Source: Chlamydomonas sphaeroides
Lineage: Eukaryota > Chlorophyta > Chlorophyceae > Chlamydomonadales > Chlamydomonadaceae
Assembly: GCA_001662425.1 (NCBI GenBank)
Contig: BDDC01001209.1
Span: 1-31,161 of the forward strand
Direction of reading: 5' to 3'
DNA length: 31,161 bases
Below are positions 20,211 to 30,670 of this stretch, piece after piece; the stretch's first letter is position 1; each line of letters starts with the position of its first letter. Under the pieces are notes generated by a model, which saw nothing but the letters and a program-made list of their open reading frames with translations, was not told the origin of the DNA and searched no databases. Position numbers and translations under genes: made by a program.

Positions 20211-23200
20211 CTACGCCTTGACGCCGCCAGCCTCCGCGGGCCCCGCTGGCGGCACGGCTGCGGCGGCGGCCACGGCCGCCGCAACCGCGAGCTGCTGCGC
20301 TGGCGCCGACAGCTGCGGCTGCTGCTGCTTGGCTGGCACGGCTGGCTTGGCCTTGTCGTTGTAGATGCGGCGGGCGCGGTTCCGGTCGTCAAAGAAGCCG
20401 CCCACGTCGCTGTCGCTGGGCGTGTAGTCGGTGATGCGCGCGGGCATGTCGCGCGTCATGGCGCCTGCGAGGGTGCGTGCACGACAGCATTGCGCGTCAC
20501 ACACGCGGGCCGGGAGCACGCGCGGCCCCCCCGAAGCCATAGCAGTGTCTCAAGCCCCTCACCCCATGAGGGTTGCACGCCGACACACTTCAGCCAAAAC
20601 ACTAGCAAACCCATCAAAACCCACGCTCTCTTCCCCAACACCCATGCATCACTGGCACCCGAGCCGCTTACCCGCTCCCGCCGCAACGCGCAGCCCCTCC
20701 ACGCCCGTGAGCACGTGGTGCGCCGCCGCCAGCACATTGTCCAGCGCCACGTCGAGCGGGCCCAGCGTGCCGGGCCGCAGCTCGGCCACGTCCAAGAAGC
20801 GCTCCGTGGCCGCCTCCCACGTCAGGGAGTGCAGCTGCTGCGGGTCCAGCGGCGTGGGGTCGGAATGCAGCGCCCGCTGCAGCTGCTGCGAGAACTCGTC
20901 GGGCGTCCTGTGAGGGGCACGGGGCAGGGGAAGGGGCAGGGGTGTGCTTAGTTTGGTTAACGGGTGAGCCCAGCGCCGACAGCTGGCAAGTAGGGCACAC
21001 AACAGACCCCTAGGCCATGGGGTCAGGGCCCGGGCAAAGCGCAGCTGCTGCGGGGGCCAGGGCCGCGGCACACCTGTACACGAGGCAGTTGGGGAACTGC
21101 TCGAAGAACTTGTTGGAGGGGTGCTCCGCGCACAGCACGAACTTGCCCATGGCAAGCGCCTCGGCGGTGGTGGTGGCCACCACATCTGACAGCGATGGGT
21201 TGATGAACACCTGCAGGATGGCGGCGTGGGGCAGGGGGACACATGACAACGAGCTTCAGGAGCAGCACGGGCTCACACGAAGAACGCAAGTCAGCAGGAG
21301 CAGCCCCCTCAGCGGACGCGGGCCTTCCTGTTGGCTCGAACCGCATAATTCAGATCGGCAGGGCCTGCTGAATCCAGACTCTTATGCACCCTCTGGATGT
21401 GCGCACCTTGTAGTCCTGCAAAGTCTTGTCCGCGTGGTCGCGGGCGCCGCGGAACGACAGCGCCAGGTTGCGGCGGCCCGCCTCCTCCTCCACCGCCTGC
21501 GGACCGTGCCGGGTTCCCCGATCAGCACACCCCGCTTCCAACCGCGCACATGGATGCATGTCATGTCCGCAACAGCCGTAGATCGAGGGACGCATGTTGT
21601 ACGCCAGCAGTGCAACGTCAATCGGCAATCCCCTTGACCCCGAGGGCTCAGCAGCTAGCTCCGGGCCGCAGGGCCGCACCTTCAGGTCGGGGCCGCTGCC
21701 GTACACGTCCACGCTTATCCGCTGGCCCGTGCGCTGCATGTGCTCGTTCAGCCGATCGAGCAGCTCCGTGTAGCCCTTTGCCCACAGCACCTGCAGCGGG
21801 AGGACGTGATCGCGGGAGGCAAGGGATTGTGATGAGCAGCACAGGCTGGCATGGCGGCCATATGTCACGAACTCCCCGCTGCCGTGGCTGCTGCCATGGC
21901 GCGCGTTTGCGCCCGGCCCCAGCCCAGCCCTGAACGCCCCTCGGAATCGCCCCCTGCTCGCACCTTGCCCAGGAAGTAGGTGTCTTTGCTCCAGGCCTTC
22001 TCGCCGCTGGCCGCAAGCTGCGCCTTGGTCTGCCCTACCTGCGTGCCGAAATGGTGGGTGCGGGATTACGCAATGAGGGGCCAGTCTACACAGCCAAGCG
22101 CTTGGCCAAGGGGGAACGCGTATGCCAGCGGGAAGAGTGGGTTGTTCCTGCGCACCTGAAGGAAGGACGGCGAGACGCCGTGCACGAACATGGTGTCCTG
22201 CCTCGGCAGCGGCTGCACAGCGTCGCTGAGCTTGATGACCTTGTGGCAGTAGATGCGGCACATCCAAGCGTTGATGTGCCTGCAGCGACACGCAGCACAC
22301 CAGACAGCGACATCAGAGTCAAAGCACGGGGTACTGCGCACACAAACCACTGCCCGCGAGCAGCTGCGTCCGCGAGCAGGGTGCGCTGTCCGCTGGCAGC
22401 GCGTGCTCCGTACGCCCCGCCTGGCGCTGGAACCCAAAGCCAAGGGCTGCTGGTTGCTTCCCAGCCCCAGCCCGCCAGCCACACCCCATGACAGCCCAAC
22501 CCACTTGAGCACGGCCTCCTTGACGTGGCCGCCCTCCTCCCGCCGGGCATAGTCCAGGTAGTTGGTGTGCATGACGCCCACCACGTGAGCAAACTTGTCC
22601 GTCCAGCGCCGGCCGTGGTGGTACCTGCGCACGCAAGGTGTGAAATGGCGGACCGCGTCAGGCTCGCCGGGGCACCCGTGCAGAGCACGATGCGGCACAG
22701 TGACTAGCTCTGCGTGTTGATGGGTTGATGTGGGTCAAGCGGATCGGCGCGGGAGGGCACGGTTCGCCCAGCTCAAGTGCCATGTGCTCATTTACAAGGA
22801 AACTTAGAAAGAGAAGATAGAAAGGAACACACGACCGTGTGTGCAGCTCTGGGCTCACCAGTTCAGATGCTCGGGCTCCTCCAGCACCGCCACGTCGGCC
22901 TCGTGGTCCGGGATGCAGGTGGTGATGTCGCCCACCGGCAGGATGCTGCCTGCACATCCAGGGGGCGGGGCGCCGGATATTGTTTGGCAAGGCAATGCGG
23001 GACACAGTGGGAGCGACGATGTCGCCCGTCCACTGTGCGACCTTACGTGACGGAGCTTGCGTGTGGGGAGATGCGCGGCTGCTCACCCTTCTCAGCGGCG
23101 TATCTCCCCGGATAGAAGGCCACCTTGAAGTTGCACGCCAAGCCCGTCCGGTTGCGGGCCCACTGGCGCACGAACTCCTCCTGCAATCGGCAAGGGCAAC

Positions 23201-24687
23201 GTGAGCGAATGTCAGGTGAACAACAAGGCCAACCCGAGACAAAGTGCTACTGCGAAACACGCAAGCCTCTTAAGCATAATGGCAGCAGCCAGGCTCTCGC
23301 AGCACCAGCAATCCACACCTCGCCATACCAACCCACATTGCATGCTGCCGACCCACATCACCCTGACCCGCCTCACCTGCTCCTCCGGCGTCTCGAAGCT
23401 CACATCCGCCGGAAACACGCGCTGCTGGTCTGCCTTAGATAGCCATGGCAGCACAAGCGTGACCTTGCGCTCGCCGCCGTTGGCCAGGTAGGCGGCGCGG
23501 AGCAGCGGATTGACGGCCGTTCCCGTGAGCCACGGCAGGCTGGCCGTCGTGACGATGGCCACCTGCCGGCCCGGCTCACGCAGCGAGGAGCCACGGAGCA
23601 CTGCCAGGCGGCGATTCTGCTCAAGGCCCTCGATGTACTTCTCGAAAGGAGCGTACCACTCGGAGGGGACACCCGACTCGCCGCCCTCGCCCGTAGCCGC
23701 GTCCGCCTCGGCTTCCCTGGCGCGCAGGTAGCGCGGAAAGATGGCCCACGGCCCGATCGACACATCTGACCCGGGACCGGTGGCATCGCCACTGGCAGGT
23801 GCCGGTGTGGCATCGGGCGCAGCCCCGGTGCCGGGCCCAACGGCCCAGGGCACGAGACCCATGGTGCTGCCCAGGCCCGTCGACGGGGCCTGCATGGCCA
23901 ACCCCGGGGCCGGCAGGTTCTGCTGCAGGGCCGTGCCGAGGATTTGCAGGTTCTGCTGACAATTGGCTGCGGTCTGCTGGATGCTCTGCTGCGCGGACAG
24001 CAGGGCCAGCCGAGAGCGGGAGATGATGGTCTGGGCCACCGCCTCCAGGTTCTTCGCGACCATGTCGTTGGCCACCCAAGACTCCGACAGCTCCTGCAGC
24101 GACGGCGCCGTCGGCACACGCGGGAAGCCCCGCACGACCAACGGCGCCTCACGCAGAGCGGATTGCTGACGATGCTGATGCTGGTCGACCGAGGCGCTGC
24201 TCGCATCATCCTCGCCGACGTTGAATGTCCAGTGCTTGCCGTTCTTCCAGTGCTGCGGAGAGTCCAGCGCAGGGTCGGAAGCCGAGCGCTTCATCGCACT
24301 GCTCAGCGTCAGCGGTCCGCTGGTGTTGACGCGCCGGAGCAGGTCCCAGTCCTCCGACAGCAGCGGATTCTGCGCTGTCAGCAGCGTTTCAGGCGGTTTG
24401 AAGGAGCCCAAGCGCTGGCGCGCCTCGTTACGCAGCGTCCGCTCCCAGGTCTCATAGCCGTCCATAAGGCGCTGCACATCTGGATTCTGCTTCGCGTACA
24501 GCGCTAGGCTTGTTGCGTTGCTCTCCGCGACAGCTCGCAGCGACTCCGCCGCGTGCGAGGCAGCATGGGATAGGGGCGTGGGACTGCCACTGAAGCCCGC
24601 GGGGAAGGGGCCCGCCCTCGAGGGCACAGACCAAGCGAAGACCTTGAGAGGGCCCTCCCCCGCAGCGGTAGAGCCGTTGTAAGTCAT
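20211..24687 (-). CDS. DGD1: Digalactosyldiacylglycerol synthase DGD1
   Basis: DGD1 adds galactose from UDP-galactose to MGDG, making the thylakoid lipid DGDG at the chloroplast outer envelope. Eleven exons (high to low): 24687-23377, 23180-23087, 22949-22859, 22624-22505, 22279-22156, 22038-21964, 21790-21680, 21496-21407, 21210-21074, 20907-20672, 20464-20211. All join in phase into about 880 residues. The GT4 domain begins at VAIVTTASLPWLTGTAVNPL (376) and shows the plant DGD1 landmarks: LEEPEHLNWYHHGRRWTDKF, HVVGVMHTNYLDYARRE, YFLGKVLWAKGYTELLD, VFINPSLSDVVATTTAEALA, MGKFVLCAEHPSNKFFEQFP and LTWEAATERF. A 375-residue N-terminal region, as in plant DGD1, precedes it, with no transit peptide visible. 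The C-terminal tail (about 800-880) is Gln/Ala/Pro-rich. It is divergent from VIPP1. Confidence 0.95.
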
Positions 24688-24968
24688 TCACTGCGGCATC
24701 GCAGGTTTAAGAATGCGTCACAGGGAGGTAGGCCTTGCGCTTGAATTGGTATGAGGAATTACAGTATCAAGACTTTAGTGAGGATGCAGGTTGTGTGCAG
24801 AGGAGCGGCGGGTTGCAGGCCTGGTAGAAGGCGAATGAAGGAGTCAAGTCACCGGCCCCCGCTTATTGCGCTTTCTGCTGTTTACGTTGTAGAGACACTC
24901 TTGCCACCACAAGTTGCAGCACCTCCTGATTTGCTTCTCCCGCCTCGCTTCAAGGCCTACTCGACACC
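24688..24968. promoter_or_regulatory. Bidirectional promoter between DGD1 and VIPP1
   Basis: Only 281 bp separate the two start codons, so both 5' UTRs and any core promoters must share it. It is less GC-rich than its surroundings. I see no clear TATA box on either strand and no convincing heat-shock element array. The side next to VIPP1 is pyrimidine-rich (about 24895-24950), which fits a 5' UTR. Confidence 0.7.
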
Positions 24969-26976
24969 ATGCAGCTGAAGGCTTCCTCTGCTTCGCTGGC
25001 CCACGGCCGCCGCGGCCTTGAGCGCCGGGCTGGTACGTCTTGTCTATTTGATTAGCAAGTAAGCTGCGGCATGTCTGGGGTTGTCGGTGCTGATGGAAGG
25101 CTCCATTTTCGCCGCGCAGTCGCGGTCGTCCGTCGGCAGGGCCGCAAGGCGGTCGTTGTGCAGGCCAACCTGTTCTCTCGCGTGACTCGCATTGTGAACT
25201 CGTGGGCTACTAACGTTGGTGAGTCGTGCAGCTGTGGTGGATGCTCTGGCCGTGCATCACCGCGCGATTGCCCGCTCGCGCAGTGAGCACCGCTGAGGAC
25301 CCGGAGAAGCTGCTTGACACGGTGGTCGAGGAGATGCAGAATGACCTCATCAAGATGCGCCAGGCTGCTGCCACGGTGCGTGCGTCGGCACGGCGTGTCT
25401 TATCACCCGCGCTAAACCAGTTTTCCCCCGACCCGCAGATCCTTGCCCAGCAGAAGCAGATTGAGGCGAAGTACAAGCAAGCTCAGACGACCGCGGTGAG
25501 GTCATAGTCCCAGATACGGCAGACGCAAGGCCGCTCGGGGTCAGTTGCCGGCAGCAACCGTCGCTCGTTGCCTGGCAAGGCAGCAACGCAGGGAAAAGTG
25601 AGCCTCAAGGCCCCTCACATCCGATACCGCCACCGCTGTGCTCCTGTAGGATGATTGGCTGCGCCGCGCTGAGCTGGCGGTTGGCAAGGGCGAGGACGAC
25701 CTCGCTAAGGAGGCCCTCAAGCGCCGCAAGACCTACCAGGTGCGACGCCGACGACCCGCACGCCAGCCCCGACAGCGGCTTTCCGGAACGCCAGCGTGAC
25801 CCGCAAGTGCACCCACGTCCTGGCTACGTATTGACCTCACCAGCGCATGCAACCACGTGCGGCGGAACGCAGCCGCTGCCCATCGCCGCTGGTGTACCTC
25901 ACGATTGCCCACATGTACGACAGCGTCCTGCTACACACACTGCATCTGTCCCCAACCCTTCTTGCGGGCGTGCAGGAGCAAGCCGACACGCTCAAGGCGC
26001 AGGTGGACCAGCTGTCTGCCGCTAGCGGCGACGTGCTGAACAACACGCGCGCGCTGGAGGCCAAGCTGAGCGAGGCGCGCAGCAAGAAGGAGACCCTCAA
26101 GGCGCGCGCCGCCAGCGCCAAGACCAGCCAGCAAATCCAGGAGATGATGTCTGGCCTCAACACCAGCAACGCCGTGGTGGCGTTCGACAAGATGGAGCAG
26201 AAGGTGAGGCCCGCCTCGCCACGGTCTGACGGGGGATGGCACAGCCCCGGAACATGATCGCGGCCACACTCGAGCTACCGCTTGGCCCCGCCCAGCGCCG
26301 ATGTGCTGCTGCGGCCGCAGCAAGAGGCGCATCCTGCCATCGTTGCAGTTCGTGTAGCCTTCTGATCGTACTAATCGCCAACCGAATAGCGCCCTGACCA
26401 ACAGTTATACCTCCCCCCCGCCGCCTGCGCTGCTGTGCGTGTCCAGGTGCTGGCCATGGAGGCCCAGGCTGAGAGCACCAAGATGCTGGTGGGCAGCGAC
26501 AGCATTGACAACCAGTTCAAGGCGCTGGAGAGCGGCACGGGTGCGATCGGCAGAGGGCCCCGCGGGGCGTGGGGGTAGGCACTGAAAAGCAGCGCCTGGA
26601 GATGGACAAGCAAGAGCTGAGGCGGATGCTGAATACGCAACAAAATGCAGGGCGCTTACTCAGCAGCGCGCACCGTACCTTGCCAGTGCCAGGCTTTTAA
26701 ACCCTGCCGGCAAGGCCTTGGGAATCCCAAACCGTTTGGCACTGCGGCGATGGACCTTGCCCGGGACCGCTCCGCTTGTGCGCGGTGCGCCGTCGCCTGA
26801 TTGCGTCGTCCCTCGCCCGCTGCCCGGGGCCCGCAGTTGAGGACGAGCTGGCTGCGCTCAAGCGCGGCATGATCTCGAGCACCAGCAGCGCCGCTGCGCT
26901 GCCCGAGGGGCGGCCCATCAAGGATGCGCTGGACCTGGAGCTGGAGGCGCTGCGCAAGAAGGCGCGCGCCGAGTAA
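24969..26976 (+). CDS. VIPP1: VIPP1 (IM30), PspA/ESCRT-III-family thylakoid membrane protein
   Basis: VIPP1 assembles into rings and rods on the inner envelope and thylakoids and is needed for thylakoid biogenesis and membrane repair. Eight exons join in phase: 24969-25032, 25120-25218, 25284-25375, 25439-25495, 25650-25739, 25976-26203, 26447-26540, 26837-26976, giving 287 residues. Residues 1 to about 36 are Ser/Ala/Arg-rich, a chloroplast transit peptide. The amphipathic N-terminal helix follows (NLFSRVTRIVNSWATNV, 38-54). Then come the coiled-coil PspA helices: EDPEKLLDTVVEEMQNDLIK, MRQAAAT, DDWLRRAELAVGKGEDDLAK, EALKRRKTYQ and so on. The C-terminal helix past residue 265 (DLELEALRKKARAE) separates VIPP1 from bacterial PspA. 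Chlamydomonas also has a VIPP2 paralogue; I prefer VIPP1 because of the DGD1 neighbour. Confidence 0.92.
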
Positions 26977-27646
26977 GAGGCGCACATTGCCTCTGGGCGA
27001 CAACCAGGCGCAGTTCGGTATGCGCACGCAGCCGCTGCGTGCCGGCAGCGTCTGTCGTCTCCTGACGTGTTAAGGCGCCGCTGGTGCGGCGCGTGCACAG
27101 CAAGCAATGGAGGGTGCTGGCGAGCAGAGCGACTGGAGCGCTGGCTGTCGGGAGCGAGCCGCTGGCAGGCGGTGGCGAGAGGAGAGCGGCCTGGCTGGAG
27201 CGGCAGGGGTGGAAGACAGGGCGGCGGCTGAGGAGCGTGGCGGGCTCTGTCCGGCACAGCATTCGGAGCGCTAGCACGTGTAGCGATTAGCACTGGCTGC
27301 GGCACGCAGGGAGTGGAGGAGAGGTGTACAAGCAGGATGTGGGCGGGCTGGGGACAGCGGATAGGTGTGGGCCTGGATAGGAGGGTTTTAGGGTCGGTGT
27401 GGGCTGACGTGAGCGGAGGGCGCTGGAGTGGGTGAGAGGCAGCTGTGCGTCGAGGCCCACGATGCGGCGGCTGCGGCCGTGACGCGTGAGCCCTTGCGCA
27501 GGCATGGTGTTAGGTAGGCCCGAGTGCAGGTGGGGGGCTGCCTGACGTTCGGCAATGTGACACTGAGCAGTGCTGGAGATCGCTTGCCCAGCCTGCTGCA
27601 ATTTTGTTGGTCCTTGGACGCACAGGGCGCAGCATCCTGGCCATTA

Positions 27647-27651
27647 TGTAA
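27647..27651 (+). terminator. Probable VIPP1 poly(A) signal TGTAA
   Basis: First TGTAA on the sense strand after the VIPP1 stop at 26976. The 3' UTR would be about 670 nt, ordinary for volvocine nuclear genes. Confidence 0.5.
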
Positions 27652-28586
27652 GGGTGAGCTTCCTGAATGCATGCCTTCAGGGCTGGCAGCTCGTCAACCC
27701 CACCCTAAGCACGAATGTTGATCTTCTCAGCTTACCGTACCTGCACCTGCGCCCTTGAGGCCCTGGCAGCACTTGTTCAAGTGGTTCCGTCCTTTCAGGC
27801 GGGCGGTGGGCAGCCCATGGTAGTGCTCGGGCACTGCGAGCGGCTAGAGTAGAGCGTAGCGGCCTGTGGCGCTGTGTTGGCAGGGCGGCCGGATGGCCGC
27901 ACCACCTCGCTGGGCGCCTCGCTGGGCGGCAGGTGCGTCAATTGTGGGGCCCATAGTTGGGTTGTGTCGCTTTGCTGCCGCTACCGTGCAGTCGCGTCCA
28001 GGTGGCGGGGTGCCAGCGATGCGAGGAAGCGTGTCCTGCCCAAAAGGCCCAGGCCCTGCGAATGGAATTGGACCTGTGGGAAGCCTGTAGCTCTTTGTCA
28101 GCCTGAGAGCCCTCCTGTGTGAGCCTTGCACATCGCATAGCTGTGTCACAGCTATTTCCTAGAATACAGTGCCACTCTCGAGCTGCGCAAGTACAGCGTG
28201 AAGATCAGGCTCTCACCACCTCGTTCCAGGTCGTTTACCTCTGCCTCCGAACTCTGCGAGCCCGCCGCTGCCGCCACCTCCGGGCCAGGGCCGAGCGGCA
28301 GCGGCAGGGGGGTGCGGAGGCCACGGCAAGCGGCCAAGCTCAGCCTCGGGTAGCGGCGCAAAGTGGAAGCGTAGCGGTGTCGGGGGCTGAGTTGGCAGCG
28401 AGGGCGACCCCTGCCTCCTGGCCGTGCCTGGCTGGCTGGGCGGCGACGGTTGCGATGGCTGTTGCGATAGCGGCCGTAGGCTTGTGCCAGCACGAGGTCG
28501 TAGGGCGGAGTGCCTGCCAATTCTTTGCGTCAAGCGTGCCCCGGCCATGTCCGGGTGGAGGGACCAGGGGTAGCGCCCCAGACATA

Positions 28587-28591
28587 TTACA
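28587..28591 (-). terminator. Probable poly(A) signal (TGTAA on minus strand)
   Basis: TTACA on the + strand reads TGTAA on the - strand, about 480 nt after the stop of the 189-residue protein gene. Confidence 0.45.
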
Positions 28592-29068
28592 AGCTAGAAC
28601 GAAGTCAAAGACATGTACCGGCACTGTAACGTATGGCGAGTCCATAGGGTGGTGGGAGCCTGCGTTCAAACGCCTTAAAATAAAGAAGTTCCGATTGGCG
28701 TTGGTGCCCAGCAGCCCCAGACAAAGGACCTGGTTGGGGCTGCGCCCCTTTTCCCATTTCGGATGGGGCGACCGTGTCCTTGCCCATCGCCTCTGAGACA
28801 AACTTGGCACTTCCGCCTTGCAGCCGGCCGAGCCGTCCTGTGCCCCCTGGCCCCCTCCCGCCCCCAGCCAGCGCCTCCAACCTGCTGTCGTGGACGCGCC
28901 GGCGGACAACATCCTGCAGACTCGACATACTTACGTAGACTACGGCTACCCGACTTCCTGTACCTCGGACTGCTACATCCAATCAGCAGGCCCGCGGACG
29001 TCCGCACGGGGCGTCCATGCACCACCATTCGCATACGCCACCGCCCCGCACCCTCATGACCACCGTAC

Positions 29069-30264
29069 CTACTGCTTGCCTCCCTCGCTGCTGCCCGCCC
29101 CTCGCCCCGCTGCCGCCTTGGCCGCCGCCGCCCTGGCCAGGAACGCCGGCATGGCGCCCCCGCCCGCCGCCGGCTGCTCGCAATCGCGCACGTACGCCTC
29201 CACCTGGCCCAGCAGCGGCAGCAGCTCGCGGTTGAGTGACGTCACCTTGTACGACGCCAGCTCGTCCAGCAGCTGGGCGTCGCGGGGGGAGCAGTACTTC
29301 ATGGTCTGCAGCAGGCTGATGGTCACCTTGTCCACCTGAGGACGAGGAAGTGAGGCAGGAGGCATGCGTCGGTTGCCGGGGCACGTGCTGACCTGAGTGC
29401 GCCGACAGGTCGCCCGCAGCTGGCGACGTACAGGTACCCCAGGGCCCGAGGGACGAGAGCGGGGGAAACTCCCACATCTGAGGCCGGCCGGGGGGGCAGA
29501 GGAGAGCTGACCAGCCAGGCAGCTTCACGGCTGCTAGCTGGGAGGAGACTGGCGTTGACCCCCTGCACGTCACACCACCCTGAGCACTCTGGGTGGTGTC
29601 CTGCAATGCCTGCACGGCGCTGCGCACCGCAAACTGCGATTTGCTCCTGTACCGTGGCTACAACGCCAGTTGCCTCGAGCGGTGGCGCCAGGCACGGACT
29701 GGCCGCCGGGCCCGAGCCGGCCCCGCGGCGACAGGCACGCGGCCAGCGCTGCGCTCCTGGGCAAGCCGCTGCAGCGACCAGTCAGGCCTCGGGGCTCAAC
29801 CAACCAGAGAGCCCGGGTTGTGCCATACGCACCACCGGCCGGGAGGCCGCTCGGCGGACCCGGGCGGGGGCCCCGGCTGCGCACCTTGCCGTCCGTCCCC
29901 GACTCCTCCGGGTAGCCCAGGATGTTTTTCATGCGACGGAAGCTGCCAGGGTCACGCAGTGCCAGCTTAGAGCCATGGCGCGTGGGCCGCCGCCGGAAGC
30001 GCCCGAGGGCGGCCTTGGCGTCTGCTGGGAAGGGGGCCGGGCCGGCTCTCTTTAGCTCGTGTGTGTGCCAAGTGCACGTGCAGCGGAACGGCGCCCACCT
30101 GTCTCCGTTGAGAACGTCCTGCTGCTGCAGCTTGGAGGACAGTCCTCGACCGCGCTGGCGCCCAGCGACGAGGTGCGCGAGGCAAGCGATGCGCAGACGG
30201 CAACGCTGCTTATGGACAGCCTCCCGCTACGCCATAAAGCAGTTGAAATTTGTGATCCAGTCAT
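29069..30264 (-). CDS. Unrecognised 189-residue protein, possibly organelle-targeted
   Basis: Three exons (30264-30099, 30021-29885, 29335-29069) join in phase. I do not recognise the family. The N terminus (MTGSQISTALWRSGRLSISS...) is rich in Ser, Ala and Arg with no acidic residue in the first 40 or so, as in mitochondrial or plastid presequences. A basic patch, GRFRRRPTRHGSK, and LALRDPGSFRRMKNILGYPE follow. The last exon begins VDKVTISLLQTMKYCSPRDA and looks helical, with a long amphipathic stretch (LLDELASYKVTSLNRELLPL). It ends in a low-complexity Ala/Gly tail. The 549-bp second intron could hide another exon, but phase does not require one. The gene is divergent from the proline-rich protein gene. 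Confidence 0.65.
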
Positions 30265-30670
30265 CCTAGCGTGCGTCTCCCTTGCGTGTGCGAAGTAAGT
30301 CGAGGATGGGACCTGTGTCTTCTCTTTATACAGGCCCAACTTCGTGTGTTTATCGTTCTTTGCGTGCGTGCCGGTGCTTGTGAGAAGTGTCCCTTGGACC
30401 ACTGTTCCGCCACGTTCGGGCGTCATGGGCGACAGCGACAGCGGTTTTTGCAAACTGTCCGTCTCACTGCGCTATGCGCAGAAGGCGTAGATACACTTAC
30501 CAGCAGCATGACTCAATTTACCAATTCATCCTTGTAGAGAACTGAACCTTGAACAAGCATGCCGAGAGAATGCCACGGGTTGCCGTAACGCCCCGCAGGG
30601 CGCACAGCCAGATGCTAAGACACGACCCTTGAGGCGGGCACACAGCTAAGCAAAACGCCCAGCCGCGCCT
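30265..30670. promoter_or_regulatory. Divergent promoter region between the 189-residue gene and the HRGP gene
   Basis: About 406 bp lie between two start codons facing away from each other. On the - strand a TATAAAG box is present at 30330-30324, about 60 nt upstream of the left gene's ATG, a good core-promoter position. I see no comparable box for the right-hand gene. Confidence 0.6.
30324..30330 (-). promoter_or_regulatory. TATA box of the 189-residue protein gene
   Basis: The - strand reads TATAAAG within CTGTATAAAGAGAAG. With the usual 30-bp spacing, transcription would start about 30 nt before the ATG at 30264. Confidence 0.5.

Larger units (their letters stand above)
26977..29068. other. 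Convergent 3' region between VIPP1 and the 189-residue protein gene
   Basis: No supported gene. On the + strand the first TGTAA after VIPP1 is at 27647-27651, giving a 3' UTR of about 670 nt. On the - strand a TGTAA (TTACA at 28587-28591) would end the transcript of the left-pointing gene about 480 nt after its stop. The stretch 27850-28560 has several open frames on both strands but no recognisable protein or splice-supported model. A GGGGC-TGC-GCCCC hairpin lies at 28736-28748. Confidence 0.5.

Noticed and set aside
28119..28796. Plus-strand 225-codon frame between VIPP1 and the next gene
   Set aside because: Overlaps an equally long minus-strand frame, has no motif, and sits in probable 3' sequence of two convergent genes.
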